Shown in pieces: positions 1 through 10,621 of a stretch of DNA of 64,000 nucleotides (positions are counted from its first letter, which is position 1; every line of letters starts with the position of its first letter). The position numbers were made by a program, and so were the translations under genes. The notes beneath the pieces were generated by a model. The model had not been told where the DNA came from. It worked only from the letters and a program-made list of their open reading frames with translations, and did not search any database. Source of the DNA: Phenylobacterium sp. J426 (GTDB lineage: Bacteria > Pseudomonadota > Alphaproteobacteria > Caulobacterales > Caulobacteraceae); the NCBI RefSeq assembly GCF_024699945.1, contig NZ_JAJOMY010000001.1, forward strand, positions 1,240,001 to 1,304,000, read 5' to 3'.

Positions 1-26
1 TCGTAGCGGGCGGCCCATGTGCTCAT
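1..26 (-). CDS. Start of a gene cut by the window edge, possibly cheD
   Basis: Only the first eight codons are inside the window (reading M-S-T-W-A-A-R-Y). The start codon ATG at 26-24 overlaps the stop codon of the preceding cheY in an ATGA arrangement, so it is the next gene of the chemotaxis operon. In Caulobacter the gene after cheB-cheYII is cheD (chemoreceptor glutamine deamidase). That identity is inferred from gene order alone, because too little protein is visible. Confidence 0.4.
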
Positions 27-412
27 GTGATGGGGCCGAAGACCGCTTCGATCTTCTCCTTGAGGGTGCCGACGGTGAACGGCTTCACCAGGTAGTTGTT
101 GACGCCGAACTGCACCGCCCGCTGGACCAGCTCCTTGTCGGCCCGGCCGGTCAGCATGATGTACGGCGTCTGGCGGATGGGCTCATGCCCGCGGATCGCC
201 CGCAGCAGGCCCAGGCCGTCCAGCTTGGGCATGTTGTAGTCCGAGATCACCAGGTGGACCTTGGTCGTCAGCAGGACGCGCAGCCCCGCCTCGCCGTCCG
301 GCGCCTCCTTGATCTCGCGGAAGCCCAGCTCCTGCAGCCCAGTGCGGACCAGCGAGCGCATCGTCTGTTGGTCGTCCACCACGAGGACGGTCATCGAAGC
401 CGCAGCGGGCAT
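23..412 (-). CDS. cheY: Chemotaxis response regulator CheY (CheYII position)
   Basis: A stand-alone receiver domain of 129 residues, the normal CheY size. The acidic pocket is in VVDDQQ near residues 11-16, the phosphoacceptor Asp is in the segment ISDYNMP, and the conserved Thr and Lys are in MLTGRAD and VKPF. Phosphorylated by CheA, such proteins act on the flagellar switch or serve as phosphate sinks. It is the second CheY-like gene of the operon; its start codon overlaps the stop of cheB by one base (TGATG), so the genes are translationally coupled. Which of the two CheYs binds the motor cannot be told from sequence. Confidence 0.93.
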   Translation of the reverse strand: MPAAASMTVLVVDDQQTMRSLVRTGLQELGFREIKEAPDGEAGLRVLLTTKVHLVISDYNMPKLDGLGLLRAIRGHEPIRQTPYIMLTGRADKELVQRAVQFGVNNYLVKPFTVGTLKEKIEAVFGPIT

Positions 413-1452
413 CAGTGTCTCTCCACAGTCTGTTGGGTGGGCGCCTTCAGGAGCTCGGCGGCGATCCTGTCGATGGGCGCCTGGCGCTCCACGGCGCCGA
501 TCTCGAAGGCGGCCTTGGGCATGCCGTAGACGACGCTCGTGGCCTCGTCCTGGCCGACGGTCCGGGCGCCGGCCTCCCGCATTTCCAGCAGGCCCCGGGC
601 GCCATCCCGGCCCATGCCGGTGAGGATGCAGCCGACCGCGCGGGGGCCGGCGGCGCGGGCCACCGACGAGAACAGGACGTCCACCGAGGGCCGGTGGCCG
701 TTCACCCGGTCGCCGGCCGCGATGCGGCAGCGCAACTTGCCGCTGCCGGCCACCTCCAGGTGGCTCTCGCCGCCGGGAGCGACATAGACCCGGCCCACGT
801 CCAGCGGCGCGCCATCGGTCGCCTCTTCGACCCGCGGGGCGCAGAGGCGGTCCAGCCGTTCCGAGAAGCTCTTGGTGAAGCTCTCGGGCATGTGCTGGGT
901 GATCACCGTCGGCGGGCAGTTGGCCGGGAAGCGCGACAGCACGTTGATCAGGGCCTCGACGCCGCCGGTGGAGGAGCCGATCGCGATCACCCGGCCGTCC
1001 GGGGCGTGATCGATGCGGGTCGGAGCCGGCGCGGCCGTTCCGGCGGGAGGGCGGTCCAGCGGGCGCACGCGGGCGCCGGCGGCGGCCTTCACCTTCTCCG
1101 GCAGTTCCCGGAAGCCTTCGAGGCCTCCGGTGGAGGGCTTGGCGACGCAGTCGACCGCGCCGATCTCGAGCGCCTCAAGGGTGATCTCGGCGCCGCGCGT
1201 GGTGAGGGTCGAGACCATCACCACCGGCATCGGCCGCAGACGCATCACCTTCTCGAGGAATTCGATGCCGTTCATGTTCGGCATCTCGACGTCCAGGGTC
1301 ATGACGTCGGGATTGAGCTGCTTGATCGCCTCGCGCGCCTCGTACGGGTCGCCGGCCTGGCCGATGACCTCGATCTCGGGATCGCGGGAAAGCACGGCCG
1401 AGATCAGGCTGCGCATGGTGGCGGAATCGTCGACGACGAGCACCCGGATCAT
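412..1452 (-). CDS. cheB: Chemoreceptor glutamate methylesterase CheB
   Basis: 346 residues with an N-terminal receiver domain (Asp in MTLDVEMP near residue 56) and a C-terminal methylesterase domain. The catalytic serine lies in IGSSTGG, the histidine in TQHMP and the aspartate in TGMGRDGA. The enzyme removes methyl groups that CheR puts on receptor glutamates, and in many species also deamidates glutamines. Its activity rises when CheA phosphorylates the receiver domain, giving adaptation. The start overlaps the end of cheR by four bases (ATGA). Confidence 0.96.
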   Translation of the reverse strand: MIRVLVVDDSATMRSLISAVLSRDPEIEVIGQAGDPYEAREAIKQLNPDVMTLDVEMPNMNGIEFLEKVMRLRPMPVVMVSTLTTRGAEITLEALEIGAVDCVAKPSTGGLEGFRELPEKVKAAAGARVRPLDRPPAGTAAPAPTRIDHAPDGRVIAIGSSTGGVEALINVLSRFPANCPPTVITQHMPESFTKSFSERLDRLCAPRVEEATDGAPLDVGRVYVAPGGESHLEVAGSGKLRCRIAAGDRVNGHRPSVDVLFSSVARAAGPRAVGCILTGMGRDGARGLLEMREAGARTVGQDEATSVVYGMPKAAFEIGAVERQAPIDRIAAELLKAPTQQTVERH

Positions 1453-2324
1453 CGGGCCGGTTCCTTGAGGCGGTAGATGGTCACGCCGTCGGTTTCGAGA
1501 CTGGCGGCCGCCGGGCCGCAGATCCGCTCGGAATGGCCGATGTAGAGCCGCGCATGCGGCGCCATCAGCGGCAGGAAGCGGCTGAAGACGCGGGCCTGAG
1601 TGGGCTCTTCGAAATAGATCACGACGTTGCGGCAGAAGATGGCGTCGTACCGGCGCTTCATCGGCCAGTCGCCCATCAGGTTCAGTTCGTTGAAGACGAT
1701 CAGCTTGCGGAGCGCCTCGCCGGCCTGCCAGCGCTCGCCGTCCTTGTCGAACCAGCGGCTGCGCAGGTCGCCGGGGATCTGCAGCATGTTGGACGCGCCG
1801 TACACGCCGGCCCGCCCGTGGGCGATCATGTTGGTGTCGATGTCGGTGGCGAGGATGCGAACGTCGAGGTCCGCGGCCTCGGGCATCAGCGACAGGATCG
1901 TCAGCGCGATCGAATAGGGTTCCTCGCCGCTGGAGCAGCCGGCCGACCAGATGCGCACCGAGCCGCCGCTGCGCGCGGCGTTGAGGAGCGGCGGCAGGAC
2001 GCGGGTCTTCAGGTGATCGAAGTGGTGCGGCTCGCGGAAGAAGCGGGTCACGTTCGTCGTCAGCGCCGCGATCATCTTCTGGCGCTCGTCGACGTTGTTC
2101 GCGTCGGCGACCAGCGCGCAGTAGTCCCGGAAGCTCTCGAGGCCCAGGGTGCGCAGCCGCTTGGCCAGGCGCGAGTAGACCAGCGTCGCCTTCGACTCCG
2201 AAAGCGCGATGCCGGCCGACTCGTGGAGGATGGCGGCGATGCGGCGGAAATCGTCGGCCCGGAAGACGAACTCGCCGTCCACCAGCCGCTGACCGTCCGA
2301 CATCGCCGTAGACGGCTGGGTCAC
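1449..2324 (-). CDS. cheR: Chemoreceptor methyltransferase CheR
   Basis: 291 residues, the usual size. An N-terminal all-helical domain precedes the Rossmann methyltransferase domain with the S-adenosylmethionine loop [13 protein letters not shown] and the FFRE motif. It methylates glutamates on the cytoplasmic helices of the receptors. Both receptors in this operon end in a W-E-E-F tail, the type of C-terminal pentapeptide that tethers CheR or CheB. Start and stop overlap the flanking cheW and cheB by four bases each. Confidence 0.95.
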   Translation of the reverse strand: MTQPSTAMSDGQRLVDGEFVFRADDFRRIAAILHESAGIALSESKATLVYSRLAKRLRTLGLESFRDYCALVADANNVDERQKMIAALTTNVTRFFREPHHFDHLKTRVLPPLLNAARSGGSVRIWSAGCSSGEEPYSIALTILSLMPEAADLDVRILATDIDTNMIAHGRAGVYGASNMLQIPGDLRSRWFDKDGERWQAGEALRKLIVFNELNLMGDWPMKRRYDAIFCRNVVIYFEEPTQARVFSRFLPLMAPHARLYIGHSERICGPAAASLETDGVTIYRLKEPAR

Positions 2325-2785
2325 GCAGCGACCTCCAGGTCGTCCTGCGGGAACAGCCCGCCCAGCGACAGGAAGCTGACCATCCGGCCGTCGATCGCCA
2401 GCAGGCCGCGCACCGACGAGCGGGCGAAGTCGGAGCCGACGTCCGGGGTGGGCTGGATCTGGTCTTCCGTGATCGTCAGGATATCCGAGACCGCGTCGAC
2501 CAGCAGACCCACGACCTGGTTCTGCACCTGGGCCACGATGATCACGTGGCGGGCGGTCGGGTCGGCCGCGCCCAGGCCCAGGCGGGCGCCCAGGTCCATG
2601 ATCGGCAGCACGGCGCCGCGCAGGTTGATGACCCCGCGCACGAAGGCCGGTGAGTCAGGAATGGCCGTCGCCGGGGTCCAGCCCCGGATCTCACGCACGT
2701 CCATGATATCGACGCAGAATTCCTGCGCGCCGATCCGGAACGAGATCAGCTCTTGGCCGCCAGCGGTGTTCGAGATGTCGTTCAT
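2321..2785 (-). CDS. cheW: Chemotaxis coupling protein CheW
   Basis: 154 residues forming a single CheW fold, with the typical stretches [12 protein letters not shown] near the N terminus and [10 protein letters not shown] in the middle. It links receptors to the CheA kinase in the signalling array. The start at 2785 was chosen because it gives normal family length and lies just after the end of cheA (stop at 2791-2793). Because of a frameshift in cheA, an uncorrected reading frame fuses part of CheA to this protein; that fusion is an artefact. Confidence 0.95.
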   Translation of the reverse strand: MNDISNTAGGQELISFRIGAQEFCVDIMDVREIRGWTPATAIPDSPAFVRGVINLRGAVLPIMDLGARLGLGAADPTARHVIIVAQVQNQVVGLLVDAVSDILTITEDQIQPTPDVGSDFARSSVRGLLAIDGRMVSFLSLGGLFPQDDLEVAA

Positions 2786-2790
2786 GGGGT

Positions 2791-4955
2791 TCAACCTGCT
2801 TGGAGGAGCCGAGGCGACTCGGCGGTGCGGGTGGCTGCGACGAGGGCGTCCACGTCGAGGATGAGGGCCACACGGCCGTCTCCCAGGATGGTGGCCGCGG
2901 CGATGCCGGGAACCCGGCGGTAGTTGGCTTCCAGGCTCTTGATGACGACCTGGCGCTGGCCCTGGATGGCCTCGACCATCAGCACCGAGCGGGCGCCGCC
3001 CTCGCCTTCGATCAGCAGCGCGACACCCTGTTCGGGCTCCAGCGCCTGGGCGCGGTAGCCGAGGGCCGCGCCGACATCGACGAGCTGCGTGTAGGCCCCG
3101 CGGGATCGAGATCACCCGGCCGCCGCCGGTCGTGGGATGCACGTCGGCGGGCTTCGGCTGCAGGGTCTCGACGATGGCGCTCAGCGGCACGACCAGCGTC
3201 TGGTCCCCGGCCGACACCACCATGCCGTCGAGCACGGCCAGGGTCAGAGGCAGGCTCATGACGAAGGTCGAGCCCTCGCCCGGCCGCGAGACGATCGAGA
3301 TGCGGCCCCCCAGCTCCTGGATGGAACGCTTGACCACGTCCATGCCCACGCCGCGGCCCGAGATGTCCGAGATCGCGTCGGCGGTGGAGAAGCCGGGCAT
3401 GAAGATCAGGTTGTCGATCTCCTCGTCCGACAGTTGGGCGTCGGCGGAGATCAGTCCCTTCTCGACGGCGATGGCCTTCACGCGGGCGCGGTTGATGCCG
3501 CCGCCGTCGTCGGCCACCTCGATGACGATCCGGCCCGACCGGTGGAGGGCCGAGAGCCGCACCGTGCCCTCGGCCGGCTTGCCGACCTCCAGCCGCTTCT
3601 CGGGCTTCTCCAGGCCATGGTCGATGGCGTTGCGGATCATGTGGGTCAGCGGATCGGTCAGCCGTTCGATGACGGTCTTGTCGACCTCGGTGCCTTCGCC
3701 TTCGGTCACCAGGCGCACCTGCTTGCCGGTGGCGCTGGCCACCTCGCGCACGAGGCGCGGCATGCGCTGGAACACGGACTTCACGGGCTGGGCCCGGATG
3801 GCCATGACGCTGTCCTGGATCTCCCGGGTCAGCTGCTCCAGCTCGTCCAGGGCGACGGCGACGTTGGTGTCGCGGATCAGGCCCGCCTCGCTCACGCGCT
3901 GGGCCATCATCGCCTGGTTGATGACGAGCTCGCCCACCAGGTTGATCAGCCGGTCCACGCGATCGAGGTCGACGCGGATCGTCGGATTTCCGGCGCCCGG
4001 CCGGCTTGGTCTGGGCCTTGTCGCCGGCGGCCTGGGCCGTCTCGGCAGGAGCCGTGGCCGCGACGATGGCGGCGGGCTCGGGATCGGGCGCCACCGTGAT
4101 CGGCGGCTCGCTGGCGGCGGCCTCCTGGGCCATGCTGATGAGGGCGGCGATGTCCAGGTCGTCGGCGCCGGGGCTTTCGGCCTCGGCCGCCGGTTCTCCG
4201 TCGCCGGTGATCTCCAGCTCGCAGTCGGTCTCGACGAATTCGAAGATCTCGGCCACGTCCTCGCGCTTGGCCTCGCCCTTCAGGCGCACGGTCCAGCCCA
4301 GGTAGGCGCCTTCGGGGTCGAGGTCGGGCAGCAGAGGCAGGTCGGCGGCGTCCAGCTCGACCTCGACGTCGCCCAGGCGGGCCAGCTCGCGCAGCAGCAG
4401 CGCGCTGTCGTTGGCCTTCTTGTAGAGCTCCGGGCGCGGCTTGAAGCGCACGGTCCAGCCGCCGCCGGCCGTGGGGGCGGGCGCATCGTCGAAGGTCGGA
4501 ACGGCGAAGGCCACGGGCTGGAAGTCCAGGTCGCCCATGCCGTCGTCGCCGTCGTCGGCGGCGTGCGGATCGGCGCCGGTGAAGACCGAGAGCTCGGCCG
4601 CGACCGCGTCGGAGTGGGCGAGGTCGACCGAGCCGCCGTCGCGCGCCGCGCCCACCAGATCGGTGAGCACGTCGGCGGCGCGCAGCAGGGCGGCCACGAT
4701 GTCGGGACCCGCCGCCAAACGGCCGGCGCGCAGTTCGTCGAGGGTCGTCTCGAACACGTGGGCGAACCGCACCAGATCGTCGAGGCCGAACGCCCCGGCG
4801 CCGCCCTTCACCGAGTGCACGGCGCGGAAGACGGCATTCACGGTGTCGTCCGAGCCCTCGCCCTCCTGCATCGCAAGAAGGCCGTTCTCCAGTTCGGCGA
4901 GCTGTTCCTCGCACTCCTGGAAGAACGTCGCCCGGATTTCCTGCATCGGATCCAT
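2791..4955 (-). CDS. cheA: Chemotaxis histidine kinase CheA (broken by two frameshifts)
   Basis: About 720 residues once two one-base errors are bridged. Domains in order: Hpt with phosphorylated His47 in the segment AVHSVKGGAGAFG; a linker/P2-like segment; the dimerisation helix starting RLINLVGELVINQA; the ATPase domain with N-box HMIRNAIDHG and G-box GRGVGMDVV; and a CheW-like regulatory domain. The first break is near 3985-4000 in a G/C-rich stretch. The second is an extra C near 3102-3105: removing it restores I-R-G-A-Y, typical of CheA. Every domain is intact on both sides of each break, so assembly error is more likely than a dead gene. It autophosphorylates in response to receptors and passes phosphate to CheY and CheB. 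Confidence 0.93.
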
Positions 4956-4966
4956 GGAGGGGTTCC

Positions 4967-5332
4967 TCAGGCCGCCACGCGGCGGATGGCTTCGACGAGC
5001 TTCTCGGGGCTGAACGGCTTCACGATCCAGCCGCTGGCGCTGGCTTCGCGGGCGCGCATCTTCTTCTCCGGCGAGCTCTCGGTGGAGAGCACCAGGATCG
5101 GGGTGGCGCGGTACTGGGGATCGGCGCGCACGCCCTCGATGAAGCCGTAGCCGTCGAGGCGGGGCATGTTGATGTCGGTGACGATGACGTCCGGGACGCC
5201 CTCGCGCATGACCTCAAGGCCGTGCTCGCCGTCTTCGGCCTGGATCACGGTGAAGCCGGCGTCGACGAGCGCCAGGCGCAGCATGTCGCGCATCGTTCGG
5301 CTGTCGTCGACGGTCAGGACGATCTTGCTCAT
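4967..5332 (-). CDS. cheY: Chemotaxis response regulator CheY (CheYI position)
   Basis: 121-residue single receiver domain. Acidic residues are in TVDDSRT at the N terminus, the phosphoacceptor Asp is in VTDINMP, and the conserved Ser/Thr and Lys are in VLSTES and VKPF. It lies between cheX and cheA, the place of cheYI in Caulobacter. It overlaps cheX by four bases and is followed 11 bases later by cheA. It receives phosphate from CheA. Confidence 0.94.
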   Translation of the reverse strand: MSKIVLTVDDSRTMRDMLRLALVDAGFTVIQAEDGEHGLEVMREGVPDVIVTDINMPRLDGYGFIEGVRADPQYRATPILVLSTESSPEKKMRAREASASGWIVKPFSPEKLVEAIRRVAA

Positions 5333-5628
5333 CGGCTGGTCTCCGAAGTCTGGGTGGGCGCCTCGCCCGAGAAGGACTGGGCCGCACCCATGAGGGCGAG
5401 GGCGGCGGTGAGTTCGGCCGAGGGCTCGGCCAGGGTCAGGGTCTGGCCATCGGCCGCCCAGGTCGCCTTGGCCGAGAGCAGGACCTGCAGGCAGGGTCCG
5501 CCCAGCCGCTGAACGGCCGAACCGTCGAGCACCAGGGGATGGCCGCGGCGCTCGGTGAGCGCCTGGGCGAGGGGGGCCGCCGCGTTCAGGTCGAGGACCG
5601 GCGCGAGGGTGACGGGTTCGCTGCTCAT
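5329..5628 (-). CDS. STAS-domain protein in the chemotaxis operon (cheX position)
   Basis: 99-residue protein with an STAS (anti-anti-sigma type) fold: a hydrophobic strand near the N terminus, the segment GHPLVLDGSAVQRLGG that in STAS proteins carries the switch serine, and alternating helices. In Caulobacter the gene in this place, between the receptor gene and cheYI, is called cheX; it is not the CheX phosphatase family. Its biochemical role is not known to me. It begins two bases after the receptor stop and overlaps cheY by four bases, so it is expressed with the signalling array genes. Confidence 0.8.
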   Translation of the reverse strand: MSSEPVTLAPVLDLNAAAPLAQALTERRGHPLVLDGSAVQRLGGPCLQVLLSAKATWAADGQTLTLAEPSAELTAALALMGAAQSFSGEAPTQTSETSR

Positions 5629-5630
5629 GC

Positions 5631-7623
5631 TCAGAACTCTTCCCAGCTATCGGTTTCAGGCGCGGCGTAGGTCTTGGGCTTCGACATCGCGCCGCCGCCG
5701 CCTGCGTGCGTCGACACGGTCTTCATGGCGGGCGCCGGGGGACGCGGAGCCGGAGCTGCGGCGCGAGGCGCTGGCGCGGGGGCGCGCGGCGGCGCGGCGG
5801 CCGGCTGGCGCACCGGCTGCTGGCCACGCTGGGCCCGTTGCTGGCCGGCGATCTCGCCCACCTGGAAGCGGCTGATCAGGCGGGCCAGCTCCTCGGTCTC
5901 CTGGGCCAGGCTGTGGCTGGCGGCGGTGGACTGCTCCACCATGGCCGCGTTCTGCTGGGTGACCTGGTCCATCTGGTTCACCGCCGTATTGACCTGGTTG
6001 AGGCCCGTGGCCTGTTCCTGGGCCGAGGCGGCGATCTCCGAGACGATGTTGGTGATCTCGGCCACCTGGCCGACGATCCGCTCCAGGGCCTGGCCGGTCT
6101 CGCCCACCAAGGTCACGCCCTGGCCCACCTGCTGGGTGGAAGCCGAGATGAGCGTCTTGATCTCCTTGGCGGCGTCCGCCGAACGCTGCGCCAGGGCGCG
6201 GACTTCCGAGGCGACGACCGCGAAGCCCTTGCCCGCGTCGCCGGCGCGGGCGGCTTCCACCCCCGCGTTGAGCGCCAGCAGGTTGGTCTGGAAGGCGATC
6301 TCGTCGATCACCCCGATGATCTGGCTGATCTGCTGGGCCGACTTCTCGATCTCGCTCATGGCGGCGACCGCGCTGCGGACCACCTCGCCCGAGTGCTCGG
6401 CGTCGCCCTTGGCCGTCGAGACGACGTCGCGCGCGTGGTTTGCGCCCTCGGCGGTCTTGCGCACCGTGGCGGTGATCTGGTCGAGGGCCGCAGCGGTTTC
6501 CTCCAGCGAGGCGGCCTGCTGCTCGGTGCGCTTGGAGAGGTCGTCGGCGGCCTGGCTGATCTCGTCCGTGCCCGAACGGATGCCCTGGGTGGCGCCGTTG
6601 ATGACCTTCATCGTCTCCTGAAGCTGCTCCATGGCGCCGTTGAAGTCGGCGCGCAGCTTCTCGTACTCGGGCGCGAAGGGCTGGCTGATGCGGAAGACCA
6701 GCTCGCCGGCCGACAGCTTGGTGAGGCCCAGTGCGATCTGGTCCACCACCTGCTGCTGCTGGCGCGCGCTCTCGGCCTTGGCGGCCTCGTTGCGGGCGCG
6801 CTCCTGCTCGGCCGCCTTGGCCTGTTCGGCGGTCATGCCCTCCAGGCGCAGCTTCTCGATGGCGGCGTCCTTGAACACCTGGACGGCGCCGGCCATGTCG
6901 CCGATCTCGTCCTTGTGCTCGCGGGCCGGGACGTCGGTAGTGTTGTCGCCCGAGGCCAGCCGGCGCATCGCTTCGGTCATCGCCCGGATCGGCACGGCGA
7001 TCATGCGGGACAGCAGGATGGCCATCGCCAGCGCCACGCCCGCGATCACCAGAGAGCTGATCGCGAAGATGGTGATCTCGTAGGCGATGGCGTCGCGCTG
7101 GGCCTTCAGGCGGCCGGCCTGGATTTCGTTCTGGGCGGTCTCGAGTTCGGCGATGGTCTTGCGCAGCTCGCCCAGGGTCTTCTTGCCGAGGATCTGGAAG
7201 GCCTGGTCGCGGGTGGCGGGATCCTTCGCCAGCGTCATCGGCTTGTCGGCGTATTCCGGCCGCCAGGCGGCGAACTGCTGCTGCAGCTTCTCGGCGCGCG
7301 CGCGTTGCTCGTCGCTGGACGTGTTCTCGATGAAGCTCGCCAGCGCCTTGTCGGTGATGGCCACCTGCTCGTCGTAGGTCTTCTCGAACGAGGCCTCGCC
7401 GCCCGAGATGACGAAGCCCCCGCACCGCGTTCTGCTGCTCGATCAGGCCGTGCATGATCGTCTGCACTTCCATCGAGCGCTGGTAGGTGCGGCCGCTCGC
7501 CTCGCTCTGCTCACGGATCTTGAGCAGGTTCAGGAACACGGCGCCGTTGGCCGCCAGGCTGATGACGATCACCGCGGCGAACGCGCCGGTGAGCTTCTGG
7601 GAGATCTTCAGTCGCGAGAACAT
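5631..7623 (-). CDS. Methyl-accepting chemotaxis protein, McpA-like (one frameshift)
   Basis: About 663 residues after correcting one extra G in the run at 7417-7421 (read as C on the plus strand). It has an N-terminal membrane helix (residues about 10-32), a periplasmic helical sensor region, a second membrane helix, a HAMP domain followed by a second HAMP-like segment, and a signalling domain with the hairpin tip ending E-V-R-A-L-A-Q-R-S. An Ala/Pro-rich linker precedes a C-terminal D-S-W-E-E-F, a CheR/CheB docking tail. The receptor senses an unknown ligand and controls CheA. It closely resembles the next gene upstream, especially in the signalling domain, which suggests tandem duplication. 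Confidence 0.92.
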
Positions 7624-7675
7624 AGTCGAAGCTGATCCTTGGCCCGGACGGCCGGGTGAGACGGGGGGCTGACGG

Positions 7676-9634
7676 TTAGAATTCTTCCCAGGCGTCGGCC
7701 TCGACGGCTGGCTTGGGCTGGGCTCCGCCGCCGCCCGAATGGGTGGAAACGGTCTTCATCATCGGGACGGACGCCGGCTGCGGCTCGGGACGTTCCGCCC
7801 GCTCGGCGCGGGCCGTGGGCGACTGGATGGCCGGCGCCCCCACCTGGAACCGCGAGATGAGGCGCGACAGCTCCTCGGTCTCCTGGGCCAGGCTGTGGCT
7901 GGCGGCGGTGGATTCCTCCACCATGGCCGCATTCTGCTGGGTGAGCTGGTCCATCTGGTTGACGGCGGTGTTCACCTGGGCAAGGCCCGAGGCCTGCTCC
8001 TGGGCCGAGGCGGCGATCTCCACCACGACCGTGTTGATCTCGGCCACCTGGGCCACGATGCGGTTGAGCGCCTCGCCCGCCTCGCCCACCAGGGTGACGC
8101 CCTGGCCCACCTGCTGGGTCGAAGCCGAGATCAGCGTCTTGATCTCCTTGGCGGCGTCGGCCGAACGCTGCGCCAGCGCGCGGACTTCCGAGGCGACGAC
8201 CGCGAAGCCCTTGCCCGCGTCGCCGGCGCGGGCGGCTTCCACCCCCGCGTTGAGCGCCAGCAGGTTCGTCTGGAAGGCGATCTCGTCGATCACCCCGATG
8301 ATCTGGCTGATCTGCTGAGCCGACTTCTCGATCTCGTTCATCGCCGCGAAGGCGTTGCGCACCACCTCGCCCGAGGTCTCGCCGTCCTGCTTGGCGGCGG
8401 CGACGGTGTCGCGGGCGTGGTTGGCGCCCTCGGCGGTCTTGCGGACCGTGGCGGTGATCTGTTCGAGCGCCGCGGCGGTTTCCTCGAGATTGGCGGCCTG
8501 CTGCTCGGTGCGGCGGGCCAGGTCGTCGGCGGCGCGGGTGATCTCGCCGCTGCCCGAGCGGATGCCGTGGGTGGCTCCGGTGATGACCTTCATCGTCTCC
8601 TGGAGCTGCTGCAGGGCGCCGTTGAAGTCGGCGCGCAGCTTTTCGTACTCGCCCGGGAACGGCGTCGAGATGCGGAACATCAGGTCGCCCGCCGCCAGCT
8701 TCGTCAGACCGGACGCGATCTGGTCGACCACGTGCTGCTGCTGGCGGGCGGCCTCGGCCTTGGCGGCCTCGTTGCGCTTGCGCTCTTCCTCGGCCGCCTT
8801 GGCCTGTTCGGCGGTCATGCCTTCCAGGCGCAGCTTCTCGATGGCGGCGTCCTTGAACACCTGGACGGCGTCCGACATCTGCCCGATCTCGTCGCGGCGG
8901 CCCTGGGCCGGGATCTCGGTGGTGTTGTCGCCCGAGGCCAGCCGGCGCATGGCGTCGGTCATCGCCACGATCGGCGCGGCCACGGTGCGAGCCAGCAGGA
9001 GGCCGGCGCCCAGGGCGATGAGGATCGCCAGCCCGACGCCGCCGTAGATCACCGCGTTCACCATCATGCGGGCCTTGCCCATGTGGGCGTGACGCTCGGC
9101 GAGCCGGCCTTCCTCGACCTCCACCATCTTCTCGATGGCGTCCTCGGCCGGGGCGATCTTGCCGTCGGCGATGCCGTCGGGTCCGACCATCTGGACGGCC
9201 TGGCCGTGGGTGGCGGGGTTGCGCGCCAGCTTCGAACCCTCGACCACGACGCTGGCGAACCAGGCGTCGGCGGAGGCCTGCAGGGCGTCGATCTGGGCCT
9301 GGGCCTCGGCGTTGTCGCCCTGCAGCGTGCGCAGCTCCTTCACCCGCGCTTCGAACGAGCCGCGATGCTTCTTGATGCGGCCCTCGTAGTAGGGGTCGGC
9401 CGACAGCAGCAGGCCGCGGAAGCTGTTCTCCTGGCGGGCGAGGGTGAACTCCACGCCCTGCAGCGTGCGCAGGATCTCGTAGCTGTGCTCGTTGGCGTCG
9501 CCCGCCTTCTCGATGGCGTGCAGGTTGACCAGCACGGTGGCGCCAAGCGCCATGATCATGGCGACGATCACGCCGAAGGCGATCGACTGCTTGTGCGTGA
9601 TCTTCAGGTTGTTCAGCGACGAGATCTTGGGCAC
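7676..9634 (-). CDS. Methyl-accepting chemotaxis protein, McpA-like
   Basis: 652 residues, intact. A membrane helix near residues 12-35 and another after the periplasmic helical domain (which contains [13 protein letters not shown], typical of a CHASE3-like four-helix sensor) are followed by HAMP and a signalling domain almost identical to the receptor next to it. The protein ends D-A-W-E-E-F, a CheR/CheB tether. The GTG at 9634 is preferred over one two codons upstream because it is seven bases from an AGGAG ribosome site; the upstream GTG is only one base from it. It is the first gene of the che operon, with 52 bases to the next receptor. Confidence 0.93.
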   Translation of the reverse strand: MPKISSLNNLKITHKQSIAFGVIVAMIMALGATVLVNLHAIEKAGDANEHSYEILRTLQGVEFTLARQENSFRGLLLSADPYYEGRIKKHRGSFEARVKELRTLQGDNAEAQAQIDALQASADAWFASVVVEGSKLARNPATHGQAVQMVGPDGIADGKIAPAEDAIEKMVEVEEGRLAERHAHMGKARMMVNAVIYGGVGLAILIALGAGLLLARTVAAPIVAMTDAMRRLASGDNTTEIPAQGRRDEIGQMSDAVQVFKDAAIEKLRLEGMTAEQAKAAEEERKRNEAAKAEAARQQQHVVDQIASGLTKLAAGDLMFRISTPFPGEYEKLRADFNGALQQLQETMKVITGATHGIRSGSGEITRAADDLARRTEQQAANLEETAAALEQITATVRKTAEGANHARDTVAAAKQDGETSGEVVRNAFAAMNEIEKSAQQISQIIGVIDEIAFQTNLLALNAGVEAARAGDAGKGFAVVASEVRALAQRSADAAKEIKTLISASTQQVGQGVTLVGEAGEALNRIVAQVAEINTVVVEIAASAQEQASGLAQVNTAVNQMDQLTQQNAAMVEESTAASHSLAQETEELSRLISRFQVGAPAIQSPTARAERAERPEPQPASVPMMKTVSTHSGGGGAQPKPAVEADAWEEF

Positions 9635-9687
9635 GGACACGCTCCTAATTCCTGTGACGGCCGCCTTCGGGCGTCCGGCGCGGGGGA

Positions 9688-10392
9688 TCAGAACTTCAGG
9701 ATGAGGCTGCCGACGAGGCCGGGACGGTATTCGCCGCGCAGGTCGTCGCCGCGGCTCGAGCCGTACCAGCGGACGTCGGCTTCGAGGTTCTTGGTCAGGC
9801 CCTGACGGACGCCGACGTTGTAGGCGGTGTAGTCCTTGCCCAGCTCGGCCTTGCGGACGCCCAGCGCGGCGCTGACCTTGGTCTTGGCCGCGACCTTGTA
9901 GGTGCCCTGGCCTTCGACCCACCAGGCTTCCTTCGTGCCGGCGAACCCGTCGGGCGTGTAGTTGACGCGCAGGCGCGCGCTGACCGGGCCGGCCTTCTTG
10001 GTCACGTCGGCCTCGACTTCCCAGTAGGTGGAGTCGACGCCGTCACGGGTGCCGGGGCGCAGGCGATAGATGGCCTTGAAATCGAACTCGAGGCCGGCGG
10101 CCTTCGGCGTGACGCCCACCGTCGTGAGGATCTCGCTGTCCGAGCCCTGCGACATTTCGACCGGTGTCGCGTAGACCTTGATGTAGGCGGGACCATTTGA
10201 CGCGGTCACCGTGCCGTACACATGGGGCTCGCCCATGCTCTTGCCGATGCCTTTCGAGACGTATTCCGTCGCAGCGCCCAGTTCGACCGAGACGTCGACC
10301 TTCTCCGCAGCCGCCGCAGCGGCGGGAAGCGCGCCGGTTACAAACGAAACAACGGCAAAAACCACACCGGCAAGTTGAAGTCGATTGAGCAC
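9688..10392 (-). CDS. TorF family putative porin
   Basis: 234 residues with a GTG start eight bases after AGAGGA. A signal peptide covers about residues 1-28 (ending A-A-A-A-A-A-E). The mature part is rich in beta strands and ends in L-I-L-K-F, with the C-terminal Phe expected of an outer-membrane barrel. The segments ATEYVSKGI and YAT match the TIGR02001 (TorF) family of small barrels of unknown substrate. It ends 53 bases before the first chemoreceptor on the same strand; no strong terminator is visible between them, so read-through is possible. Confidence 0.82.
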   Translation of the reverse strand: MLNRLQLAGVVFAVVSFVTGALPAAAAAAEKVDVSVELGAATEYVSKGIGKSMGEPHVYGTVTASNGPAYIKVYATPVEMSQGSDSEILTTVGVTPKAAGLEFDFKAIYRLRPGTRDGVDSTYWEVEADVTKKAGPVSARLRVNYTPDGFAGTKEAWWVEGQGTYKVAAKTKVSAALGVRKAELGKDYTAYNVGVRQGLTKNLEADVRWYGSSRGDDLRGEYRPGLVGSLILKF

Positions 10393-10565
10393 GACTACAT
10401 TCCTCTAACTCAAGTCATGAGGAACCTATCGCTCACCTGTAAAATTAAGGTTGCCGGCTGAAGTCCGAAGTATATTCACAGTACATCGACTATGCCGTCG
10501 ATATTGCATCGATAAACGCGTGCATATCGCCGCTATCTATGCCGCACCCATTGGGCCGGGAACGC

Positions 10566-10593
10566 AAAAGGCCGCGCCTTCTCAGGCGCGGCC
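10566..10593 (-). terminator. Rho-independent terminator after the MarR gene
   Basis: Perfect nine-base stem GGCCGCGCC / GGCGCGGCC (10570-10578 and 10585-10593) with a six-base loop, followed on the minus strand by TTTT. It lies 29 bases beyond the corrected end of the MarR reading frame at 10622. The uncorrected frame would run into this hairpin, which supports the shorter, frameshift-corrected end. Confidence 0.85.
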
Positions 10594-10621
10594 GCTCGAA
10601 AGTCGTCCCGAAGAGGGGACC

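Noticed and set aside
2321..3958. Apparent CheA-CheW fusion protein
   Set aside because: The frame joins part of CheA to CheW only because of the extra base near 3102-3105. Correcting it gives a normal CheA end at 2791 and a separate CheW with its own start at 2785.
3132..5150. Plus-strand frame of 672 codons over cheA
   Set aside because: Low-complexity composition and no motifs. The minus strand encodes conserved CheA and CheY domains across the same bases.
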